A program made the position numbers and the translations under genes. 64,000 nucleotides of DNA, taken from contig JALHSP010000029.1 in NCBI GenBank assembly GCA_022865305.1, forward strand, positions 62,001 to 126,000. The letters run 5' to 3'. Position 1 is the stretch's first letter. Each line of letters starts with the position of its first letter. This document shows, piece by piece, positions 1 to 10,400 of the stretch. Below the pieces are notes generated by a model. It made no database searches. It worked only from the letters and a program-made list of their open reading frames with translations, and was not told the DNA's origin. Source of the stretch: Bacteroidales bacterium (GTDB lineage Bacteria; Bacteroidota; Bacteroidia; Bacteroidales; VadinHA17).

Positions 1-346
1 CGATGTAAGTATGGTATTCTCCATGAATATCGGTTATAATACCTATACTATCTGCCATGTTGTAAATTTGTCCATATTCCGGTTTTTCCAGATAAGTGCG
101 CTTCAGATCATCATAATTAAACAACAGTTTAAATTTTTTCTTTATTCCAGTAAAGTTATCCGGCATAATAAAATCTTCCCGGAGTACATTATTTTCAATC
201 CACTTTACTTTAAGTTCATTATTCATAATAAAAATATACGGACCATCATTAATTAAATTATTATCGCTTATTTCTGAACGGTAAATTGCAGAAGCATTAA
301 GATTAAAGAATAAGCCAATTATCAGGTAAAGAAGTTGTTTCTTCAT
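1..346 (-). CDS. Metallophosphoesterase, N-terminal part (runs off the left edge)
   Basis: An open frame on the minus strand starts with ATG at 344-346 and stays open to base 1, so only about 115 residues are visible. The protein begins with a signal-peptide-like stretch (MKKQLLYLIIGLFFNLNASA). After a roughly 85-residue N-terminal region comes ITDIHGEYHTYI at the window edge. The DxHG motif is the first metal-binding motif of calcineurin-like phosphoesterases (established family knowledge). The remaining motifs (GDxxD, GNHE) lie outside the window, so activity cannot be judged. It would be an exported or periplasmic Ser/Thr-phosphatase-like enzyme. The gene points away from the CotH-like gene at 627. 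The family call rests on one motif plus its position after a signal peptide. Confidence 0.7.
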   Translation of the reverse strand, partial: MKKQLLYLIIGLFFNLNASAIYRSEISDNNLINDGPYIFIMNNELKVKWIENNVLREDFIMPDNFTGIKKKFKLLFNYDDLKRTYLEKPEYGQIYNMADSIGIITDIHGEYHTYI

Positions 347-626
347 GCTTCGATTTATTAAATAACTATCGCCAAGGATTTATAATTGTATATTTTCCTT
401 AGAATTCTATTGAAAAACAATTCAATTTACAAAGTTGTTCATAAAACTGCAATTATTGCAGTACATTATCTCCTCCGGGTAATTTAATGTTCAATTCTAT
501 TCCTCTGTCCCGATATTTCATTCTCCGAACAAAATATCAAACTCATTTGTTTAACCTCATGAAATAAACGTTGAATAAAATTTTAACATCTGAATTCAAA
601 ATAATAACCTGGAAATTACAGCCATT
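347..626. other. Divergent intergenic region with no recognised element
   Basis: About 280 AT-rich bases separate the minus-strand metallophosphoesterase from the plus-strand CotH-like gene. I found no convincing TAnnTTTG promoter box at suitable distance on either strand, no RNA gene and no strong hairpin. It presumably holds two divergent promoters of unrecognised form. Confidence 0.4.
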
Positions 627-1721
627 ATGAATCTTAATTGCACTATAAAATTCAGTCTCCTGAAGATCTCAGTTTGTACCCTGTCGTTTATTTATGTAAC
701 AAATTCAGTAAAGGCAGCTAAGGTCGACAGCCTGTTCAAATCTGATGAAATAATCAGGATGGAATTGAGATCTGATTTTTCGGCGATCCAGAAAGATCGG
801 GCCGAAAATCCTGAATATCATGATGGTGAATTGATTTATTATTCTTCAGATGGTGAACCTGTAAAGTTATCTGTTAAGGTAATGGCAAGAGGAAATTTTC
901 GTCGCAATCCGGTAAATTGTAATTTCCCGCCTTTGTATTTGAATTTTAAGAAAAATGAAGTTAAGAATACAATATTCGATAACCAGGACAAATTGAAGTT
1001 AGTTACACCGTGTCATTTTGAAGAAGATCTGATTGATGAATACACTATTTATAAAATGTATAATCAGGTTACGGATTTAAGTATGAAAGTAAGACTTGTA
1101 AAGATCCTGTACTTTGATACAGGCCTTAATAAAAAAGTTTTTGAGAAACACAGTTTTTTTATTGAAGATAAAAAACACGTTGCTGAACGAAATAATGCTA
1201 TTCCAAAGGACAGGGTTTTAACGCCCTTTGATTTGAACAAGGAAAACTTTGAAAAATTATCAGTTTTCCAATATTTAATAGGGAATAAAGATTGGTTTAT
1301 CACGTCAAGAAAAAATATTGTGATTATGCAGCCTAAGGATACCTCAGTCGGACTTTATGCAGTTCCTTATGATTTTGACTTTTCAGGTTTTGTTAATGCT
1401 GAATATACCAGACCCAAAGGAGTACCTGAGAATTTACTCACTGACAGAAGGCAATATAAGGGATTATGCTTTACAGACGATGAGTTTAAAGAAATCTTTG
1501 AATTTTACCGGGAACTAAGGCCGGTATTTGATTCCATCATAAATAATCAGAAGCTCATTCCTAATTACAATAAAAAGCAGATACTCAGATATATAGACAA
1601 TTTTTATATACTCACTGAGAGCAGCGATCTGATCAAGCAGGAATTCCTGGTTGGGTGTGAAACCAAGAAAGACTACAATATAGTTGATAAAGAGGGATAT
1701 CAAAGAATATCATCCCGGTAG
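627..1721 (+). CDS. Secreted CotH-kinase-like protein (putative)
   Basis: A 364-residue protein with a hydrophobic N-terminal signal (about residues 8-30, ending near NSVKA). The body shows an order of motifs seen in CotH-type atypical kinases: VMARGNFRR with basic residues near 92, PLYLNF, an LKLVTPC strand, a short helix followed by RLVKILYFD, SFFIEDKKHVAERN, then FQYLIGNKDWFITSRKN near 225-240, and finally YAVPYDFDFSG near 250. Asn-Lys-Asp and the late Asp-Phe-Asp would match the catalytic and metal-binding positions of CotH, but this is inference from motif order and not from an alignment. The gene stands alone and is convergent with the ABC-2 permease, 14 bases away. An unrelated Bacteroidota-specific secreted family is the main alternative. 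Confidence 0.45.
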   Translation: MNLNCTIKFSLLKISVCTLSFIYVTNSVKAAKVDSLFKSDEIIRMELRSDFSAIQKDRAENPEYHDGELIYYSSDGEPVKLSVKVMARGNFRRNPVNCNFPPLYLNFKKNEVKNTIFDNQDKLKLVTPCHFEEDLIDEYTIYKMYNQVTDLSMKVRLVKILYFDTGLNKKVFEKHSFFIEDKKHVAERNNAIPKDRVLTPFDLNKENFEKLSVFQYLIGNKDWFITSRKNIVIMQPKDTSVGLYAVPYDFDFSGFVNAEYTRPKGVPENLLTDRRQYKGLCFTDDEFKEIFEFYRELRPVFDSIINNQKLIPNYNKKQILRYIDNFYILTESSDLIKQEFLVGCETKKDYNIVDKEGYQRISSR

Positions 1722-1735
1722 CTGCCGGAACTGCC

Positions 1736-2473
1736 CTACATGAACTTCTCTCTCTTCTGAAGGTTATAAAGAGCTGCCAGCAGACAAATAATAGTGCCTG
1801 TTATCAAAATTATTCTGTTCTTGAGAGTAATTATTGCCCAGGTAGTCTCATTTACGTCGTAAGCAGGATTAAAAGGATTCAGAAATACATTCCACTGGCT
1901 TTTCCGCAGAGGTTCCATCAGTATCATGAAAAAGAGGCCGAAGATTATCATAACTACTGCTGTCCCGCTTCCATTTCTTATAACCGTCGATAACATAAAA
2001 GCCATCATTCCAAGGAACAGGACCGGTATCATAACCTGTGCAGTCACCTCTATAAAACGGAACCTGACTATCAGCACTGAAGAGAGGAATGTAAAGACCA
2101 GCATAATAAGGAATGCAATTACATAGATCAGGATGATCCTCACAAGCCATACTTTATACCTGTAATTGGGGATGCCGAACAAGATCTCTATGGTACGCGC
2201 ATCCTGGTCATTCTGGATACCAAAAACCGAAGGATAAAAGACAAGCATAATTCCTGAAAAGAGGAAAACACCATAAAGGTCTTCCATCCTCGATACGTCG
2301 TTGGAGAAGACATAAATAACCGACAGCCCGAGATAGAATAAAACTGATCCGGCAAGAAACCATATGAATTTATTGGCAAAGATGATTCTCAGATTGTAAA
2401 GAATCATTTTCTGTACCAGGGTAAAGTAATTATATAATGTGTTGGGTTTCATTGACATGGTATTTACCTGCAT
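1736..2473 (-). CDS. ABC-2 type transporter permease
   Basis: A 245-residue membrane protein with about six hydrophobic segments (around residues 35-55, 70-85, 108-130, 140-162, 172-188 and 218-238) and the layout of ABC-2 family permeases, with a cytoplasmic N-terminus. It has no ATPase domain. The nearest ATPase is the C-terminal domain of the RND-ABC fusion encoded immediately upstream in the same direction, 158 bases away across a repeat block, so the two are the natural partners (inference). ATG codons at 2473, 2458 and 2452 are possible starts. The one at 2458 has a CAGG-type ribosome site nine bases upstream and is perhaps the better choice. Last gene of the export cassette; substrate unknown. 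Confidence 0.85.
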   Translation of the reverse strand: MQVNTMSMKPNTLYNYFTLVQKMILYNLRIIFANKFIWFLAGSVLFYLGLSVIYVFSNDVSRMEDLYGVFLFSGIMLVFYPSVFGIQNDQDARTIEILFGIPNYRYKVWLVRIILIYVIAFLIMLVFTFLSSVLIVRFRFIEVTAQVMIPVLFLGMMAFMLSTVIRNGSGTAVVMIIFGLFFMILMEPLRKSQWNVFLNPFNPAYDVNETTWAIITLKNRIILITGTIICLLAALYNLQKREKFM

Positions 2474-2484
2474 AAGTTATTAAA

Positions 2485-2620
2485 CCACCCCGTCCCGACA
2501 CTTTGGTCGGGACACCCCTCCTTTGAAAAGGAGGGGAAATTATTGATTTATAATAATTTAACTTTATCCTCCTCTTCAGAGGAGGAGTACCCCTGACGGT
2601 GACCGTCAGGGGGGAGGTGG
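2485..2620. repeat. Intergenic composite of four hairpins flanked by CCACC/GGTGG
   Basis: The gap between the RND-ABC fusion and the ABC-2 permease consists almost wholly of inverted repeats: GTCCCGAC/GTCGGGAC (2492-2513), CCCCTCCTTT/AAAGGAGGGG (2515-2536), TCCTCCTCT/AGAGGAGGA (2567-2586) and CCCCTGACGGT/ACCGTCAGGGG (2590-2612). CCACC at the left end and GGTGG at the right end face each other. This G/C-rich block in an AT-rich genome looks like a dispersed repetitive extragenic element (inference). Similar CCCTCC...GGAGGGG hairpins occur at 13157-13215 and a related G/C block at 53818-53929. In the transcript it may act as an attenuator or stabiliser between the two genes. Confidence 0.75.
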
Positions 2621-2631
2621 TGCAAATATAA

Positions 2632-5600
2632 TTAAGCTCCTTCATGATGGTCTATATCTTTTCTTCGTAAAAGCCACAGGTAAGCGTCTTCAAGATTCGG
2701 GCTTGCATTAATTGCAGTATCCCATGGTTTATGCTCCGATATGACTCTTACCCTAATATTATCACCTTCCGACATATGATGTACAACAAGATGATTTTCG
2801 ACAAATTTTCCGAATTCTCCTGCCGGGATATTAAACTGCCACACATGCCCCTCCGCTTCTTTTGTCATATCTATGGGTTTCCCAAGAAATGACAACATTC
2901 CTTTATTAAGAACTGCGACCTGATTGCAGGAGCTTGAGATATCCTCAATAATATGTGTTGAGAAAATAACAACACGTTCCCTGCTTAGCTCTACAAGCAG
3001 ATTCCTGAATCTTATCCTTTCCCGGGGATCGAGCCCTGCCGTGGGTTCATCAACCACAAGAATCCTTGGAAGATGCAGAAGGATTTGAGCTATTCCCATC
3101 CTTTGCTTCATGCCGCCGGAATATGATCCGATCTTCTCATGCCTCCTGTCCTCCATATGGACTGCCTTCAGGACATAAGTGACTCTCTCTTCCCTTGTTT
3201 TAGAGTCTATGATATTCTTCAGCATTGCCTGGTAATGCAGGTATTCATGAGCAGTCATATTTTCATAACTGCCGAACTCCTGGGGAAGATATCCGATTAG
3301 TCCCTGCAATTCTTCCCGCTTCTTCTGAGTATCGAGTCCGTTAATCCAGACTTTGCCATAACTCTGTTCAAGAATCCCGCAGATAATCCTCATAAGCGTG
3401 GTTTTACCTGCTCCGTTTGGTCCGAGCAATCCAAACATCCCGTTTCCGATATTAAGCGATATACAACTTAAAGCCTTGAATGGCTTTTTCTTTTTCCCTA
3501 TAAGCGGAACAGCAGCCACAATTTTATATACCATTTTCCTGATCCCTTTAAATCTGCCTTCCAACCGGTAGATATCGATATTTTCTTTAGTTAATTTAAT
3601 ACCGGTTTTATAAATGAATAACCCTGTGAACCAAAGAAATCCAAGAATAAGGACTACTGCTATATTATTCCATTTAAGTTGAAACCAGATCAGGTTAAGC
3701 AAAGGTATTATCCAGAAGACTAAAAAATCGATGAGTACGGTGGTTTTTTTAAGCAATTTCTTTTTACCATTTTCTGTCATGCTGGTAAATAGTTCCCTGA
3801 ACTGCGTCCATATTCCTGAAAGGCAAAACCATGTGCCTACACTGAAAAGAAAGATCCAGAATCCACTATTGAGGTAGAAATATGTGAAATAAATTATAAA
3901 AGCAAACAATGGGATCTGCCATGCAACATTATTCATGTCTTTCCATGTTTTGTACTGTTTTTCAAGGCCCAGTCTTTTTCTTATCCTTGCGCCAGCTCTC
4001 CATTCTCTTATCCAGCGGTTTTCCCTTTCATAAATTTTAACGAGGCTCTGTACGTAAATATTAATATTTTCATCGGGAGCTATGACCGTTTCGCGGGCTT
4101 TTCTCAGACTGTTCATTATGAACCAGGTGGTTGCCGGTACAATTATCAGTGCCAGTATAGTTGTGATAAGTTTCCAAATAAATTTATCAATGTGGCTGTA
4201 AATCAGGAATATAAGCAATCCAAATGTCAGGAATTGAATTATTTTATTCTTCCATTGCAGTGAATAAAACCATTCCAGTGCATTTTCCAGACCGGAATAA
4301 AATGTTGGTATGAATATGAGTGTCAGGAGTGTGCTGAGTGTTAAACCTCCTATTACTGTAATAGCAAAAGTGGCTCCGATAGCTGATACATATTCAGCCT
4401 GTCCCATAGCCAGGGGAAACATGGCGATCACGGTGGTGGAAGCCGTTATAAGAATAGGCCTTAGTCGTGCTACGCCGGCAGTCATTAACGCCCTGGACCT
4501 TCGATTCCCTCTTTTTCTTAAAATATGTGTATAATCAATCAGTAAGATTCCGTTATTCACGACTACACCGAGAAGAATCAGAAAACCTGTCAGGGTGTTG
4601 GCATTTAACAGGGAATTATCAGTCAGTATAAGTGCAATAAGTGAACCCAGTGCTGCAAGAGGTATACTGAATAACAGAACAAAAGGAATTGTAAGTGATT
4701 CAAAAACAGCTGCAAGTATCATGTAAATCAAAAGAAATGCAATACCTATCAGTTTGTAGAATTCTTTTAATGGATTCTCTTCCTGGACAGGTTCAACTGC
4801 AATACCCGGCGGGATATTCAAACCTGCAACAATTGATTCAATTTCTGTTCTTGCTCCTTCAAGGAGGTCTTTTGAAGATTTTATCTCATCGGTAAAATTG
4901 TATGTTACTGTGATCCGTTTTTCCTGGTTTTCCCTGTGAATATTTCCCATGCCATATGATAAGACTATATTAGCAAGCTCCTGCATTTCCATAACAGCTC
5001 CATTGTTCCCGGTCACCTCCAGGCGCTTCAGATCGTCGAGGGTTTTATCTGTATTTTCTTTAAGCTCACCCTCATCACCGGCGTATTTTATTATTATATC
5101 ATAATTTTCTGTCCCCTGCTTAAAGGTAGCACCGGCAGAATATTCCCTTCCGAATGTCGACAGTGCAGATGACAAGTTGGCAAGGGTGAAATTATTCCTG
5201 CTGATATAGTCCATATCAAAAAAAAGCTGCACTTCAGGCTTATTATCCTGGACATTGATATTTACATTATCAATCGTTGAAAGATCATCAAGATACGATT
5301 TGACATCATCTGAAAGATTTTTCATCTGGTCAAAATTCTGCCCTTTAATAACTACACTTTCTCTTTTTGATCCTATTCCCAGTAAGTTCATAAAATCCAT
5401 GCCCGGATTATATGTCTCTTCGCCTCCTCCTCCAGCCGTAAATCCACCTCTTGTGGACAATTCATCCATACTTATCTCACCGGCAGAAATATTTCTGGTT
5501 TTTTCTTCAATATCATTTTTAATTTCAGGAAGAGTCCGTTTACTTTTCTTTTCCCACTCTTTTGAAAGATTTATTGTTACTGTTGCCTGTTCTTCTTCTA

Positions 5601-7386
5601 TACGACTGACGATATCTTCTTTTTCAGGAAGTGATGCCAGTCTCGATTCAATCTCTGAAACAACGGCATCTGTTTTCTCAAGTGTTGATCCGCCGGGCAT
5701 TGTCACGCTTAATCTGAAATTCGATGCTTCAACCTCCTGTGGGGAGCTTATACTTAATGCAAGGCTGATAAGAAGGGCTGCAAAGAAAACCACAAGAGTG
5801 CCTATAATAGTTGAAGCAGGTCTTCTCATGCTTGCCTTCAGCACAAGATGATATGCCTGTATAAGCCTGTTATGAATGGAAAGCTTTTTAAACATTTCTG
5901 AATTGCCTTTTGACTTCCTTGTCAGAAGGAAATAGGTGGCCATCGGTATAAGAAGCAATGCCACCGCTAGAGAGATCAGTAAAGTTGAAATTATAGAAAC
6001 ACCGATATTCTTGCCAAGAATTTTAACCAGGTAATAGTTCGAAAAAATAAAAGGGGAAAAAACTACGATCGTTGTAAGTGTAGCGGCAAATATTGCCTTC
6101 CAGACCTCGGTAGTACCCTGTTTGACTGCTGTTTTGGGATCTATGCCCTGGCCCGCCAGCCTGTAGGTGTTCTCAAGGACAACGACTGAATTGTCAACAA
6201 GCATACCTACGGCCAGAGCCATACCTACAAGAGTAAGGCTGTTTATTGAAACGTCAAAAGCATAAAAGAAATTGAATGCTGTATATACTGAGATCGGAAT
6301 AGATACAGCAATTATAGTTACAAGCCTGATGTTCCTAAGGAAGAACCAGAGTATCATAACAGCCAGCAGACCACCGGTAATTGCGAGGTTAATTATCTGA
6401 TTAATATTCTTTTCCATTATCTCGGCACTGTTGTTCTGAACAACTATTTCAATGCCTGATGATAACAGATCTTTATTGAGTGCATTTACCTGTTCAATTG
6501 CATCGTGTGAAAGCTTGATAAGATTAGCCTGGTTATCATTAACAAGGTTGATTGTAACAGATTCGAGTCCGTTAACCCTGCTGTAAGAAGTCTGTTCCTT
6601 AACACCGAAAAAGATCTCCGCAATATCGCGTAACAAAACCGGTCCATCCTGCTTTACAATTATATTTCCGATCTCTTTGACATCGGTGTATTCAGAAGTA
6701 ACATTTACAAAAAGCTCATTGCTTCCGTCGACTACCTTTCCTGCAAAAGTCTTATCTCTCCCGTTATTGTTGAGCAGATTTCTGACCTGGCCCATCGAGA
6801 TGCCTAAGGCTTTGCATGCTTTCTCATTAAGCCGTATTTCGATCGAATTTTCCTTACCTCCGTAAACCTGTACACCAGCAATTCCGTTGATATTTTCTAA
6901 TTTCGGTTTGATATCCCTGTCAGCTATGTTACGTAGCCTGTCAATCCCGCCTTCACCTCTCACCTGGAGTGACATAAACTGATTTGCCATTCCTTCAATA
7001 TCAACTTTTAAAATATTTATCAGGAATTCCTCCGGCAACGAATTCTTAACAAGATCTATTCTCTCCTGTAATTTCAGATTTGCATACTTTAGATCTGTAT
7101 TCTGATTGTAATAGATCATGATTGAACCATAACGGGAAGATATATTCGATTCGATCTTTTCAATGCCTTCAAGTGTTCCAATAGCACCTTCGACAGGAAT
7201 AACTGCCTGTGTCTCAATGTATGATGGGTCCATTTCCAGCGGAGTACCAACCTGGATTAAAAGGCCTGGCAGCAGAGTGTTTGGGAAAAGCTCTACGGCC
7301 AGTTTTTTATAGGAGACATACCCGAGCATTGTCAGCCCGATAAAGAGCATGCTGATAAGGATCCTTCTTTTTAAGATAAAGTCCAT
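2632..7386 (-). CDS. RND efflux permease fused to a polytopic linker and an ABC transporter ATPase
   Basis: A 1584-residue protein. Residues 1-1035 are a full HAE1-type RND permease: TM1 at 8-25, the TM4 motif VGMLVDNSVVVLEN (Asp398, with Asn399 where AcrB has its second Asp), and the TM10 motif VVVNNGILLID (Asn where AcrB has Lys940). Residues 1050-1265 add about six further hydrophobic segments with a basic cytoplasmic stretch near 1115-1150. Residues 1295-1584 are a complete ABC ATPase: Walker A GPNGAGKT (1323-1330), signature YSGGMKQ (1422-1428), Walker B ILVVDEP (1442-1448), switch His in STH (1476-1478). The frame is continuous through all junctions, with no stop or shift. I chose the ATG at 7386, preceded by AAGGAAG, 17 bases after the upstream RND gene. 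A longer start at 7446 would overlap that gene. The ATPase resembles the one at 16715-17608. Substrate unknown. Confidence 0.92.
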   Translation of the reverse strand: MDFILKRRILISMLFIGLTMLGYVSYKKLAVELFPNTLLPGLLIQVGTPLEMDPSYIETQAVIPVEGAIGTLEGIEKIESNISSRYGSIMIYYNQNTDLKYANLKLQERIDLVKNSLPEEFLINILKVDIEGMANQFMSLQVRGEGGIDRLRNIADRDIKPKLENINGIAGVQVYGGKENSIEIRLNEKACKALGISMGQVRNLLNNNGRDKTFAGKVVDGSNELFVNVTSEYTDVKEIGNIIVKQDGPVLLRDIAEIFFGVKEQTSYSRVNGLESVTINLVNDNQANLIKLSHDAIEQVNALNKDLLSSGIEIVVQNNSAEIMEKNINQIINLAITGGLLAVMILWFFLRNIRLVTIIAVSIPISVYTAFNFFYAFDVSINSLTLVGMALAVGMLVDNSVVVLENTYRLAGQGIDPKTAVKQGTTEVWKAIFAATLTTIVVFSPFIFSNYYLVKILGKNIGVSIISTLLISLAVALLLIPMATYFLLTRKSKGNSEMFKKLSIHNRLIQAYHLVLKASMRRPASTIIGTLVVFFAALLISLALSISSPQEVEASNFRLSVTMPGGSTLEKTDAVVSEIESRLASLPEKEDIVSRIEEEQATVTINLSKEWEKKSKRTLPEIKNDIEEKTRNISAGEISMDELSTRGGFTAGGGGEETYNPGMDFMNLLGIGSKRESVVIKGQNFDQMKNLSDDVKSYLDDLSTIDNVNINVQDNKPEVQLFFDMDYISRNNFTLANLSSALSTFGREYSAGATFKQGTENYDIIIKYAGDEGELKENTDKTLDDLKRLEVTGNNGAVMEMQELANIVLSYGMGNIHRENQEKRITVTYNFTDEIKSSKDLLEGARTEIESIVAGLNIPPGIAVEPVQEENPLKEFYKLIGIAFLLIYMILAAVFESLTIPFVLLFSIPLAALGSLIALILTDNSLLNANTLTGFLILLGVVVNNGILLIDYTHILRKRGNRRSRALMTAGVARLRPILITASTTVIAMFPLAMGQAEYVSAIGATFAITVIGGLTLSTLLTLIFIPTFYSGLENALEWFYSLQWKNKIIQFLTFGLLIFLIYSHIDKFIWKLITTILALIIVPATTWFIMNSLRKARETVIAPDENINIYVQSLVKIYERENRWIREWRAGARIRKRLGLEKQYKTWKDMNNVAWQIPLFAFIIYFTYFYLNSGFWIFLFSVGTWFCLSGIWTQFRELFTSMTENGKKKLLKKTTVLIDFLVFWIIPLLNLIWFQLKWNNIAVVLILGFLWFTGLFIYKTGIKLTKENIDIYRLEGRFKGIRKMVYKIVAAVPLIGKKKKPFKALSCISLNIGNGMFGLLGPNGAGKTTLMRIICGILEQSYGKVWINGLDTQKKREELQGLIGYLPQEFGSYENMTAHEYLHYQAMLKNIIDSKTREERVTYVLKAVHMEDRRHEKIGSYSGGMKQRMGIAQILLHLPRILVVDEPTAGLDPRERIRFRNLLVELSRERVVIFSTHIIEDISSSCNQVAVLNKGMLSFLGKPIDMTKEAEGHVWQFNIPAGEFGKFVENHLVVHHMSEGDNIRVRVISEHKPWDTAINASPNLEDAYLWLLRRKDIDHHEGA

Positions 7387-7403
7387 CTTCTTCCTTACTG
7401 GTA

Positions 7404-10400
7404 TTATACAGGATTGATAACCGGTTTTCTGGCACCGGTAAGCCATTTACTGAAACTGTCAAAGACCCAGTAAACGCATGGGATCACTACAAGTGTCAGC
7501 AGGGTGGAAGAGATTAATCCGCCAATCACTGCCAGTGCCATCGGAGCTCTCAGCGAAGCGCTTTCACCGATTCCTATTGTCAGTGGGAGCAGGGCTAAAA
7601 TGGTAGTCAGGCTTGTCATAAGAATTGGCCTGATCCTTTGGGAACCGGCCAGGATAATTGCCTCTTTTTTGTTCATCCCGGCTTCCCGCAGCTGGTTTAT
7701 GCGGTCGATAAGGATAATAGCATTATTTACAGCTATACCGCCAAGCATAATAATTCCTATGTAGGCCATCATATTAAGAGATTTACCAAGGATAAAGAAG
7801 GTAAGTATCGTACCAACTCCTGCTAACGGTATTGTAAGCATTATTACAAATGGTTGAATTACGGATTCAAACTGAGCGGCAAGCACCATAAAGACCAGAA
7901 TAAGCGATAGAATGAGGGCAAAAGATAAATTTGACATCGATTCTTTCCTTTTTAACTCCTCACCGGTAAATTCCATTTTATAATCAACCGGCAGGGCAAC
8001 AGCTTTCAGTGAAAGTCCGGCTTCTTTCACGACCTTATCAAAAGTCATATCCCCGTTTACCATCCCATTTATATAGCAGGTTCTTGCCTGGTTTCGTCTT
8101 GTGATTTCCCGGGGACTTACAATCGTCCTGATTCCAGCAAGTTCACTTAACGGCACCTTGACTGTCCCGGCAGTAATCATAAGGTCACGGAGCTGATGGA
8201 GTGAAATATCACCAAGTTTTATTGTAATATCCTTCATTTCCCCGTCTTTTTCGAAGCTACCGGCAGAGGCTCCTGACAGGTAGCTTTTTATCTGGTTAAT
8301 TACGTTATCAACGGTAACACTATAATAGCTTGTCTTAAACCTGTCGATAGCTACTTCGACTTCGGGAGTGCCTTCATCCATTGAGGTGGTTAAATTATAA
8401 AGACCGGGATTCTGTTGAAGTATCGCTTTCGATTCATTGAGAATCCTCTCCAGTTCAGTATAATCTTCACCGGATATCTCAAGTGTAAAAGGTGCTTCTG
8501 AAGTACCAAGGGATGACTGCAGAGCTGTCTCTTCCCTGGTAAAGCTTACCTCCAGGTCGGGAATTGTCTTAAGATAATTCTCAACCAGATTTATTGCATT
8601 TTCTGTTTCTGAGGCAAATTCATCAGATAGTATCACCTTCAGTGAAGCGGTATTTTCTCCTCTTATTACTGAAGTCTGGCTTAATGAAGATGTATTATCT
8701 TCTCCTGCCTGGGAATAAATTATTTTCAGTTTTCCGGCAAGCAGATCCCTTATTATACTTTCAGTTTTGGAAACAGTGCTATAAGTTCTTTCCAGGCTTG
8801 TACCTTCAGGAAGTTTTAATCCTACAGTAAATTCAGCAGATTCTGATTTAGGCATAAATTCACTTCCGAGTCCGGGTATCAGCAAAGCAGTTACTCCTAA
8901 TAGAACCACTGATAACAAAATTATCAGGACACGCTTTTCGACAATTTTTTCAAGTAATCCTGTATACCATGTAAGCCTCAGAGGAGCTGAAATATTAGTT
9001 TTCTTTTTCTTTTCCGGGAACAGCGTGGAAACCAGCATCGGAATGACCAGCATTGCAACAAAAAGTGAGGATAAGAGGGCGAAAGCAACAGTCCATGCCT
9101 GATCTTTAAACAGTTCACCGGAAGCTCCATGCAGGTAAACTATCGGCAGAAACACTACTATGGTTGTTATTGTTGATGCAGTTATTGCTCCCCCGACCTG
9201 CCCTGTTCCGGTAATAACGGCTTCTCTGAGAGGCATCCCTTCTTCACGGTTCCTGGTTATATTCTCAAGCACAACAATGGCATTGTCTACAAGCATCCCC
9301 GCACCCAGGGCAAGGCCTCCTAAGGTCATGATATTGAGTGTGAGATGATTGAAGTACATCAGGTTGAAAGTAGCAATTATTGATATAGGTATGGCAACAC
9401 TTATCACCAGAGTTGTTCCGATCCTTCTCAGGAAAATATAAAGGATAAATACTGCAAGGAGTATCCCTATTATAAGTGTATTCTTGACTTCACTGATTGC
9501 ATTGTTAATATATGTTCCCTGATCGAGCACCTTTATAAATTCGTATCCCGGTAAAGCTTTACCAAGATTTACGATAGCTTCATCAAGACTTTTTACAGCA
9601 TCAACGGTATTGAATTGTGGTTCTTTATATATGGAGAGACCAACGCAACGTTCTCCATTAATCGTAACTATATTCTCGGGATCTTTATTTGCAAAACTGA
9701 TTTTTGATACATCCCTTAAGTAAACAGGCACTCTTCCCGTTATAGTAGCAGTGGTTGAACTCTGACTAACATTTGATGTTGAAGCGGAGGCCTGTTTGAA
9801 TCCGACAATAATGTTTTCCAGATCTTCTGTGCTTTCCAGTGCACTCACTCCTTTTACTACATACTTAAGCCCCATATCCACAATAGAGCCTCCTGATACA
9901 TTTCTGTTATAATTGTTTATCTGGGCAGCAATAACATCTGAAGAGAGTCCAAAGGATTCAAGAATATACTTGTTTGTTTCAATTACTACTTCGCTTTCCT
10001 CCTTCCCGGTAAGTCGTACATCAGCGACTCCTTCAATCCTCACAAGCTCATTTCTGATATAATTTTCAGCGATTTTCCTGAGCTCATCCATATTGCTGAT
10101 ACGATCATTCTTCAGCCCCAGTATCATGACCGGAGCAGCATTGGGATCATACTGCGTGATTGTAAAGTCCTCAAGATCAGAGTTCTGGTTAAAAGAGTTC
10201 AACTCTTTCTGAAGATCAAGAAATGCTTCATCCATATCCTTGTTCCAGTCATATTCAACTGTTATGGAAGCCGAACCAGCCTGAGAAACTGATGATACCT
10301 GAATGACATCACTTTGCCTCATAGCAAGAGACTCAATCTGATCGACATAATTCTTTTCTATCTCTTCGGGAGGTTTTTCACCGGCTTTAAGTTCGATATA

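Noticed and set aside
11-256. 81-codon plus-strand frame at the left edge
   Set aside because: Antisense to the truncated metallophosphoesterase, which has a signal peptide and a DxHG motif; this frame has no recognisable features.
2430-2645. 71-codon minus-strand frame across the repeat block
   Set aside because: It is translated hairpin repeat sequence with overlap into both neighbours; no coding signature.
5255-5851. 198-codon frame on the plus strand
   Set aside because: It lies wholly antisense to the RND-ABC fusion, whose motifs are clear; low-complexity Ser/Leu composition of a shadow frame.
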